A DNA stretch of 13,755 bases from Parachlorella kessleri (taxonomy: Eukaryota; Chlorophyta; Trebouxiophyceae; Chlorellales; Chlorellaceae). The position numbers and the translations under genes are program-made. Every line of letters starts with the position of its first letter. Positions within the stretch are counted from its first letter, which is position 1. The notes under the pieces were generated by a model. It did not search any database and was not told where the DNA came from. It worked only from the letters and a program-made list of their open reading frames with translations. The stretch is taken from the NCBI GenBank assembly GCA_001598975.1, contig BBXU01000590.1, positions 1-13,755 on the forward strand, read 5' to 3'. Below are positions 1 to 8,100 of the stretch, one piece after another.

Positions 1-193
1 CAGTCGCCGCCGGCCGCCCCTACAAGCATTGCAAGCATAGCCACGGCGGGAGCGCTTCTTAGGTAAGTTACTTGAATGATCCGTGCTATAAAGACGACAG
101 CCAGATATCATTAGTGGAAGCCTATTGTCGGTACGCTGAGGATTACTTCGAGTTGTGGTAGGCTTGTTGCTGGCCGGGGTTGCAGAGGGCCCA
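1..193 (+). other. 5' leader of the coiled-coil gene, with an intron at 63-185
   Basis: A strong donor, AG|GTAAGT, lies at 63, and a TTGCAG acceptor ends at 185, eight bases before the ATG at 194. Joining 1-62 to 186 puts a TAG (38-40) upstream in the same frame as that ATG, and the joined leader has no other ATG. This supports 194 as the true start and 1-193 as untranslated. The promoter and transcription start are probably left of the window. Another frame of 1-62 is open, so a longer N-terminus through a different acceptor is not excluded. Confidence 0.6.
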
Positions 194-3100
194 ATGGCGA
201 CTGGGCGGGGCAGCAAGACGCCAGGGAAGGCGCTGAAGGACATATTGAACACAGGCACCCCGTTTACTGAAGCTGGCAAACGGACTAGGCATGAGGACAG
301 AACAGTGGATATTGGAGCCCTGCTTCGGGCATCACTTGTAGTCCCCAAACTCCGTGGTCAGCAGGAACAGCCCTTGCTGGCCACAGCAAGTGGGGCCACT
401 GCAGTAATCAAGCCCTCTCCCATGATGCAACCAAACCCCGTCTTCTCGCCAGCAGTAGACTCGCCTGATGCCGGCCTCCAGGCTGCAGCTTCCAAGCTTG
501 CCAGCCTTAAGGCAGCACGAGTGGGTGTCCAGTCCGGCCCAAGGCCTGCTAGCAAGCTCGCAGTTGAGGCAGCAGTGGTTGTACAGCCACGCGCCTTACA
601 GCCTGCTGCTCTGCCTGTGGCCACACAACAGCAACAAGGGGGAGCAGCAGGTGAGATATCGCCTACTGCTGCTGCTGCTGCTGCTGCTGCTGGCAGTCTC
701 CAGCAGCGGTCACCAACGCCAGAGTACCACCCTGAGGGCTTGACAGATAACAGCAGTGAAGGCAGTAGCAGGACAGTGCCTCTCGCTGCTCGCACTGCCA
801 TCTCCAAACGCCATCGGCGCAAATCGCAGCACCATGGGCCGGAGCGCTTTGGGGAGTGGTTCTCTGGGGACGATGACCAGCTGGAGAGGGAGCTGAGGGA
901 ATACAACCTCATGCAGCAGCGTCAGCAAGACGAGCAGGTGGGTGAAGCTTGAGCTGTGCACACCGGCTGCTCGGAGTGATAGATTACCACGGTAGGCTAC
1001 AGGTGCTTCTTTTCCTGCATGTGGTGCTTGCGTTTAACTGACTCTCACAAAGCAAATACTGCCAAGGCTCCGCATGTGCATCACACCACTGCTTATTTCC
1101 AGCTTTGCCATGTTGTAGGCTGCTCGGGCGGCTGCAATGGAGCCACGCTTGACGCGTGCCCAGCGCCGCAAGTCGCTCCCAGCTCCAGCTCTGGCCAGGT
1201 CGCTCGCTGCTGACGGTGCTGGGTCGGCAGCCGAGCTGGATAGGGAGCCCTCTGGGAAGGAAAAGGCAGCTAACACCAGTGAGGTAAGCTTGCAGCCGTG
1301 CCTCATTGAAAGTCCAGGATCAACGGAATTGGTAAGGCAGAACCAGTGCATGCAGCAAGCCGAGGCGTGCAACTTGTCCAACCATTGCCTTCCCTACCAC
1401 TGGCCACCATTTGTGCTTGCAACGTGCACATTGGAGGCTTAAACCACGAAGGTCTGCATGCAGGAGGTGGCTGCCAAGGTGGCTGCCATCACATCAGAGC
1501 TGGGTGACCGGCTGGACGGGCTTATCAACGACTCACCCAAGGACAAGGGCCGCAAGTGAGTAGCATCTGCTGGGTGGCATCACCCTTGCGTTAAACGAGC
1601 GAGGCTTATTTTAGCTGTCGTAGTATTCGCAAGAGCTGCTATGCTCGAGCAGTTGGAAAGACCCTTGCCCAAAAACTCTGTATAACAAGCAGCTATCGGG
1701 CTTTCTACCAATCTACCTGCAGCTCCTGGTGCCAGAATCGGCAGCATGTTCGTACATGTAGGCGGAGGAATGATGACGACAGGTCTCTCCAAGACAAACT
1801 GGTGGAGGCCTGGGATGGCAAGGTAGGCAGATGAGGTCAATTGTGGACATCAGCAAGGGTGACGCAAACATTATGAACGGTCTGGCTTGAGACGAGACAA
1901 TAAGTGGCTACAGGGTTGGTCTTGCCCCAGCGCCGCAAGTGGTGGCGGGGAGTTTTTTTTAAAATGTGTTTGGGCTGCCTCCCTGCAGTCGTACTATGAG
2001 CGCTTGAAGAGCATGGCTGATGACGAGGATGGCAAGGAGCAGCAAGAGCCTGCAGCAGCGCCTGTAGAGGCAGCCTCCATTCCTAAGCCTCCCAACGGTC
2101 TAAAGATCGACCTGCTACCGGCCATCAGTGCACCACCCAGCAGCATGGCCCGCGGCGGCGCCAAGACACCTAGGAGGGCACGCCACGCACAGCAGCTGAC
2201 CGAACTCACAGAAAGCCTGAAAAAGTTGCAGGTGCGGCCTAGCCAAAAGGCATGGCAGCGAAGGCTAGGGCAAGTGCATCTATGTGCTGCAGCAAAGTAC
2301 TAAGGCGGAGAAGTTATCGTGCCTGGCTCCAATACCTTTAGTGGGCTGTCTCCTGTCTGCTTGAGGGTGTCAACCAGGTTTGCAAGGCTTGTTGAAACTC
2401 GCAATCGCCGAGCCCACAGCCTCTTGATGGCAGTCAGCTTGTTAACCCCAGTCCACATCATGGCACTAACAGAAGAATAGCTATGGCACCAGTTGGCTGC
2501 AGATTTGCAACCCCCTGATGCCTTGCTGCAGGTGTCTGGGGCCAACCGCACATCCAAGGCAGCTGCCGCGCTCGCCGGCAAAGTCCGTTCAGCCCCTGGC
2601 TGTCGCACATCCTCTCCCAATGTAGCAGCAGCTGAAGGTGCGGGTCGCTATCCCTTCAGCGCAGTTCTGGGAGCAGCCGCGGCAGGAAGCCCTGGGCACG
2701 CCTCTAAGGGCGCAGCTGTGGCTGGTGCAAGGCCTCCTCAGCCTCATAGCAGCAGCAGCGTGCAGAAACAGGGGCCATCCAACAATACAGATGCGACTGC
2801 CTTAGACCCCAATGAGCAGACGCCTGCCGAGCTGGGAGCTACCGCTGCAACCATTCCTGCTGCAGCGCCTCCCCAGACAGCAGGTACAACGGGGGCAGCA
2901 GCACTACCAGGCAACAGAAAGCAGTCTACGCAGCCAAAGGTAACGCCGGTACCCAAGTCAGCAGCCCAGCAGCCCAGCAAGAGGGTCACCAGGGCCAACT
3001 CCAAATCCCCCGAGCCAGCTGCAGCCAACGCAGCACCATGCAAGGCAGCAGCACTAGGGACACCGATGGGGCCTGTGTGCACTGGTACGTCGTAAGGAGA

Positions 3101-4482
3101 CACTTTTTGAAGGAGTGTGCCAAGGCACCTACCAGGCAGGCAGGCCGCATGCGACCATTATTGAAGAACATAATGAACAGAATTGTCCCACCTACTGTGG
3201 GGCGGATCCTGTTGGTTAACACAGTCCTAGCTGAGACTGAAATCTTTAGTATTTGATCTGCGGAGCCTAAACTCTTACTCCTGTCACTTGCTATGTTGCG
3301 ACACAGGTCCTGGCGTGAGCACCAAACCAGCCATGGCTGCTGGCCAGGACAGCTTGCGCAAGGAGATGGAGGAGGCTAAGCAGCAGCTGGTGGTTGCTGC
3401 AGAGAGCAGACAGCTTGCTGAGCAGCGCTCGGCAAAGCTAAAGGTCAGCTCTTGCATCAAGGGTCCCACCCGCAGCGGGAACAGTTGCTTCGTCGGCGCT
3501 GCTGCTGCTGCATTGCCCTACAGTTCAATTGGTTGGGTGTGAGCGTAGCGGCTGCGCGCCCCTGGCACAGATTGTCATGCGAACTCTTCCCACATGCTTT
3601 GTTTTGGCACAATGTGTACATGTTGCGCAGACAGTTCGTGAGCGAGTCCACTTGCCTACCCGTATGCCATTTGCCTGCAGGACCAGCTTACAGCGGAGCA
3701 GCAGTTACGGGAGACGGCAGAGCTCAAAATCACTCAACTGGAGAGCCAGCTCAAGGTATACCTTGAGGTGTTGAAGTGCTGCGGCAAGTCACCTAATTGC
3801 CTGTGCTTGTGATGATGGGTGCTGCTTGGCACTGGGACACCTCAGTGCCATGTTTCAAGCAGCCTCTTGGGCAGCCGCCAACCAACAGACCGCTCACATT
3901 CAGCGAATGACCTGCAGGAGGAGTCCCGAGCTCGCAAGGCGGCCGAACACAAGGCCCTGGAGCTCGAGAACCAGCTGGAGGACCTGCAGCACAGGGTCGA
4001 GGCAACCTGTGCTGCAGAGCGCACGCTCAGCAGGCAAGCTGAAAGCAGCACTTGCTGTCCACCTGCAGTCTTGCTGGGCCCGGTCAGCTCAAGCGCCACT
4101 TTGCATGTGTTGAGCAACCTGTCCGCCACCCTAAGCGGAGTTTTTTGTGAGATGAGTGCAAGTAGCCACACTGGGCGTGAGCCAGCTTTGACTCTGGGTG
4201 GCTGTGAACCCCAACTGCAGGGTTGCCTGCAAAGCCCAGGAGTCAGCTTCCCGCTACGCCGTTGCAGAAAACCAGGTGGCTGCGCTTCTGAAGGCTGCCA
4301 ATACGCTGGCAGGGCAGCTGGGGCAGGGCAGGGAGGATGTTGAGGCTTTGTATGAGCTGGCAGCTGGGCGGCAGGGCACAGGGGAGGGTGCAGCTCATGG
4401 CAACAACCTGGACCGACGCAGCAGTGCAGGGAGGCCTGCCCGGCAGCAGGGTAAACCGCAGGCACTTGGCACCTGGCGGTGA
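194..4482 (+). CDS. Uncharacterised coiled-coil protein, 10 coding exons, 815 aa
   Basis: Exons: 194-937, 1119-1283, 1464-1555, 1762-1822, 1989-2231, 2532-3084, 3307-3443, 3681-3755, 3918-4033, 4221-4482. They total 2448 bases and every junction is in phase. All acceptors end in CAG or TAG. Eight donors are GT; the last, at 4034, is GC. Residues 1-248 are basic and disordered, with an opening SKTPGKALKDIL segment, an Ala run near 158-166 and an RRKS site (208-211). A second RRKS sits at 264-267. Residues 436-619 are Ala/Pro/Ser-rich with a basic RVTRANSK patch. From about residue 634 (SLRKEMEEAKQQL) to about 765 the sequence has heptad-like Leu/Ala spacing and high Glu/Lys/Gln/Arg, as in a long coiled coil; a short coil also ends exon 5 (LTELTESLKKLQ). 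There is no signal peptide, membrane segment or enzyme motif. The composition suits a nuclear or cytoskeletal scaffold, but that is inference; I do not recognise the family. The start ATG (AATGGC context) is well supported. The C-terminus is less sure, because an alternative intron 4451-4556 would end it at a TAG at 4562. Confidence 0.82.
666..692 (+). repeat. CTG/GCT trinucleotide run encoding poly-Ala
   Basis: Nine perfect CTG units. In the reading frame of exon 1 they are read as GCT, giving about eight alanines flanked by SPT and GSLQQ. This is a typical slippage-prone low-complexity coding repeat of a GC-rich algal genome. Confidence 0.9.
2232..2531 (+). other. Intron 5 of the coiled-coil gene (300 bases)
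   Basis: The donor GTGCGG follows KKLQ, and the acceptor CTTGCTGCAG ends at 2531, phase 0 to phase 0. A second CTGCAG at 2502 was not chosen because its frame soon meets a stop. I see no gene or repeat inside. Confidence 0.75.
3176..3213 (+). other. Imperfect hairpin inside intron 6
   Basis: AACAG (3176-3180) pairs with CTGTT (3209-3213). Inside, TCCCAC pairs with GTGGGG with one wobble around a CTACT loop, and a few more bases pair between. It lies within the intron 3085-3306. No function can be assigned. Confidence 0.45.
3821..3863 (+). other. Two-step hairpin inside intron 8
   Basis: TGGCACTG (3827-3834) and CAGTGCCA (3843-3850) are perfect inverted repeats, extended inward by GG/CT to leave an ACAC loop. 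An outer stem, GCTGCTT (3821-3827) with AAGCAGC (3857-3863), closes the structure across a one-sided bulge. It ends 54 bases before the acceptor of exon 9, in intron 3756-3917. Confidence 0.6.
4034..4220 (+). other. GC-AG intron (intron 9 of the coiled-coil gene)
   Basis: Exon 9 ends CTCAGCAG at 4033, followed by GCAAGCTG; the acceptor AACTGCAG ends at 4220. The phase 2 exit and one-base entry (AG+G, Arg) join TLS to VACKAQ and keep the coiled coil open. I found no nearby GT donor in the required phase. Confidence 0.75.
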
Positions 4483-4622
4483 CGTTGGTGAGCCTGCTTC
4501 CTGTTTGGGCCTTTGTGCCACTCTGTCAGTGTTAGCTGGCAGATCCTCTTTCTTAGGTCAGTAGTGTCGCTGGCGCATCAGCGTCAGCCTGGACAGCTGT
4601 GAAGTTCACTCTAATCAGCAAG

Positions 4623-4627
4623 TTACA
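4623..4627 (-). terminator. Candidate poly(A) signal TGTAA of the SHPRH-like gene
   Basis: TTACA on the plus strand is TGTAA on the minus strand, about 507 bases after the minus-strand stop. It is the only copy on this strand between the two stops. Chlorophyte mRNAs usually cleave 10-20 bases after this motif. Confidence 0.5.
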
Positions 4628-4979
4628 GGTCACCACTCCACAGCGGTTGGCAGCCAAGAGCACAAATGTGCTGCCCGTGCATCTATACCCTGGAGTTACT
4701 AAGAACATGCCTCAATCACTCTAATACCAGTAGGGTACAACCAGGGACAGTGCTGGTGAGAGAAAGGCGAAACAACGGACACACGATGGGACCTTTGAGC
4801 TACCTAACCTGGCTACCCAAGTGAATATAAATCAAGATACCATCAAAGAGGAACAAAATGCTGCAAGGCACCTAGGAAAAAACACAGAACACTGCACTCA
4901 TCTGCACTCCCACCTTGCTTGTGGGGGGTACAGTCGATCCTGAGAACCCAGTGTCCACCACTGAGATGCACGAGGCACA

Positions 4980-4984
4980 TGTAA
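4980..4984 (+). terminator. Candidate poly(A) signal TGTAA of the coiled-coil gene
   Basis: TGTAA within CATGTAAGC, about 498 bases after the plus-strand stop, is the only copy on the plus strand in 4483-5133. The expected cleavage site near 5000 lies inside the 3' UTR of the opposing gene. Confidence 0.5.
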
Positions 4985-5029
4985 GCGTCACTGCTCTTTG
5001 AGCATACTATAACCTGGCAGTCAAATGGC

Positions 5030-5050
5030 CCAGTCTGGGAGACAGACTGG
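5030..5050. other. Perfect 8-bp hairpin in the 3' UTR overlap region
   Basis: CCAGTCTG (5030-5037), loop GGAGA, CAGACTGG (5043-5050). On the minus strand it starts 84 bases after the stop of the SHPRH-like gene. It has no U-tract, so it is not a bacterial-type terminator. Confidence 0.7.
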
Positions 5051-5133
5051 CAGCATGGGCAGGTGGCGCGGTACGCAGCTGGACCAACCATACTGACTTC
5101 TGTGCGTAAAGGGATTGTGTCACCCGTTTGGAC

Positions 5134-8100
5134 TTACTTCACGGCCTCATATAGCTGCAGCAGCATGCCTGCATCGACCTCCTGCAGCCATCCCAAGCAA
5201 AGCAGCTTTGTACACAGAGCGCATCTGAGCTTCCTCTTAACACCCATGCAGCTGTCATATGTCAGGCCTGTGCTACCCAAGGCCAGGCTGCCTGCATAAC
5301 TAGCTCAAGGATCATACGCCCCACTGCTGCACTGTTGCTTGGCGCCGGAAAACGGCTCCATGGCCCGAGTTGTCCGCCTGCCTCACCTGCAGCGCAGTCT
5401 CCGCAGGGGCCTCGCCGCTCTCCAGCTTGCGCCGCTGGGTGTCCAGGATACGTGCCTCCACGGTGTCCTGTGCCAGCAGCCGGATCACACGCGTGGGCTT
5501 GGTCTGGCCTAGGCGGTAGATGCGCGCCGCCGCCTGCTGCTCCAAGCCAGGGTTGAGCGTGGGCTCCAGGATGAAGGCGGTGCTGGCCACCGTCAGCGTC
5601 AGCCCCGCCGCGCCGCCGCTGGTGCTCATGACCACGGTCAGCACCATGCAACTGGGGTCGTGGGTGAAGCGGTGGAGGGCCTCCTGCACGCACCCACCAG
5701 CAGGCAGCCCAGGTTGGAATGCTACCAAGGAGGCCCACATCTGCCATCAAACGCACTCCACTGCAAACAAACATGTGCTTCCACAGGGTCTATCAAGCCT
5801 GCATGCAGCCACCCCCTCCATGATACTCTTGCCCTTCCAACGGAAGCAGGATAAGCCACGCATGTAAGCGCTAATGCCATGCCGTTTGGTGCCGCAGCCG
5901 AGTGCATGGGCCCTCCTGCCCTCCTCGATCACCTGGCGCTGCTGCAGGTTAGCCCCACACAGCGAGGCGTACTGTATGCCATTAGCCTCCAGGGCATGCC
6001 CCACCAGCTTCAGCAGGCGGCCCCAGCTAGAGAATACGACAGCCTTGGCTTCCGGATCCGCAGACCGCATGGTGGCAAGCTCGGTGAGCAGAGCAGACAC
6101 CTGCAGAAAGGGGAGCGGCAACGGGTGTGTGTAGGCAGGGCGCCGGCGAGAAATGGGACACCCTGGTACAACCAATGCAGCTGCAACAGAGTGCACATCC
6201 AGGCTGAACGTCTTGCATTACCGCATAGCGCAGTTTTGGTGGATCGGCAGTTGCTTTGCTTTCCACGGATGCATGCTTCACACGCGATGAATACTCATGC
6301 TACACTCACGGTGCACGCATGGCTTGCCATTCAATCACCGCTCTACACGCATCAGCAAACCACTGCACTCTGCCTCCTTAGCCAGACCCACAGCAGAGCA
6401 GGCCCTTGCTGACTACCTATCAACCACGACCGGCTGGGCCAAAGCCAGCATCCTCGCCGAACCCAAAGACTTCCACCCACCTTGGAACCGTAATCAGCGT
6501 TAGTAGCCCCTCCAGCCGCCGCAGCCTGTTCCTTGAGCCTGGCCTCCTCTTCCGAGCAGGCGTCAAACAGGTCAGACTCGCGGATCTCGGCACGGCAGAT
6601 GGGGCAGTTGCGCCGGCCGTGAGCCAGCACCTGCAAGAGCAGCAGGACCATATTTATGAGTCTTTGGCCTTCCCAGGGTACTAGAGCAAGACCTGCTCCT
6701 CCTGCGTGTGACATTCAGCTCCCCCAAAGCTCAGCGGTTGATTCTCATCTCTCTGTCAATAAGCGGTCAAAAAGGGCATGAAAGGTACACAAGGCAGGCT
6801 GGCAGCACCCAGCTCCTCCCGGCAGCACCCACCTCTCGTATGCATGTTGAGCAGTAGTGGTGGCCACAGGCAGTGATGGTGCGCGTTGTCAGCTCGTCAA
6901 GGCAGATGGGGCAAGAGTTGAGGTCCTCCTGCTGTACAAAAGACGCCCCTGCGCCATCAGCAGCGGCGCCGCCGGAGTCTGCAGCACCAGCTGGCCCGCT
7001 GCCATCACCCTCATCACTTGCCGCGGCTGCCTTGCCCTTCTCAGCAGCTATCAGGGCCGTCTCCTTGTTCAGCAGGTGCTGCAATTGCAGGGTGAGAAGG
7101 GATCTCATTAGTACGAGACAATTCTGGTACGAGACAATACGTACAAACTGCTGACAAACCAGGTTGGGATTGCCGGCGGTCTAGGTAGGTGCCTAACCCG
7201 TGGGCATGGCGCAGGGGTCCTTAAACCAGTCCAGCTGTTGACACACGTGCCCCCCCCCCACCCACACACACACACCCATCCACCCACCCACACAACTGCC
7301 CCCACACCATCACCATCACCTTAGACACACAGCCCCCAACCAGGCATTGCAGACACAAGGCACGCACAAGGCACCCAGGCTGGCCAGGTGGGTCTGTAAT
7401 ACCCAAACCGATAATGCAGTCATGCAGTCATATGTCGCAGCCTCAGCCACGCTGGCAACATGGACCAGGATCGCACCTGCAAGTGGTGCCACTTCTCGCC
7501 CGCCTCCTTCTCTGCCGCTGCCACCGCCACCCTGGCAGACTTTTCGGGGTTCTTCCGTCGAATGGCCTCGTGGTAATTGCGGAGGATCACCTTGGCATCC
7601 AGCAGCTGCTCTTCCAGGGCTGCGCAGGCAATCATCACAGCAAGGGTGGGTCAAGTCGCCGTGGAAGTTGGACTTACACCAAGGTTGCTGGATGCCGAGA
7701 GCAGAGCAGCTTTGTCAAGCATATACGCAACACACCAGACGTCCCCGCACACAGCTGCTTCCCCAAGTGCAAATCCCTATACCGCACAAGTCAAACACGC
7801 ATCACAAGTACAGGCAACCCGAGCACCCTGAGCACAGCCTGCATGCTAGAAGACTGCAGCGCCTGCAGTACAGTAGCTGCAACCCTTGGCAGCCAGCCTT
7901 CAACAGCAGCTGAGCCGAGCCGGGCAGGGCCACCTCCTGTCCCCACCTTCCGCATCCTCCTCGCCCACCACGATCTCCTCCTCCACCTCCACCCCCGCCT
8001 GCCGCTTGCTGCGCCGCATCTGCACAGCCCCAGGGCACAGCAACTTGCCCAGCAGCAACACTACGATAATGGATCTCCATCCCAACGTGGCCAGCTGGGT

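Larger units (their letters stand above)
4483..5133. other. Convergent intergenic region holding both 3' UTRs
   Basis: These 651 bases separate the plus-strand stop (TGA 4480-4482) from the minus-strand stop (TAA, complement of 5134-5136). I find no coding exon with usable splice signals and no RNA gene. It contains one TGTAA on each strand and a perfect hairpin at 5030-5050. A possible short 3' UTR intron (donor GTGAGC at 4488, pyrimidine-rich acceptor ending at 4556) is present but unproven. Confidence 0.7.
7079..7476 (-). other. Intron 17 of the SHPRH-like gene (398 bases, the longest)
   Basis: The donor GTGCGA follows WHHLQ, and an AATTGCAG acceptor precedes HLLNKE; phase 0. It holds a C-run plus CA repeat (7250-7317) and a short direct repeat (7111-7138). 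I found no additional exon with conserved content. Confidence 0.75.

Noticed and set aside
358..912. 184-residue open frame on the minus strand
   Set aside because: It is antisense to exon 1 of the coiled-coil gene, has no splice or motif support, and its composition mirrors the GC-rich sense strand.
2940..3306. Donor at GTAACG (2940) ending exon 6 early
   Set aside because: It would leave exon 6 in phase 0, while the next acceptor needs phase 1, and the frame stays open with a basic, plausible sequence up to the GTACGT donor at 3085.
3808..3814. GTGATGA resembling a box C of a C/D snoRNA in intron 8
   Set aside because: There is no box D (CTGA) at a suitable distance and no terminal stem.
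5879..6412. 177-residue open frame on the plus strand
   Set aside because: It crosses the helicase-C exon and intron 19 on the opposite strand and has no recognisable domain.
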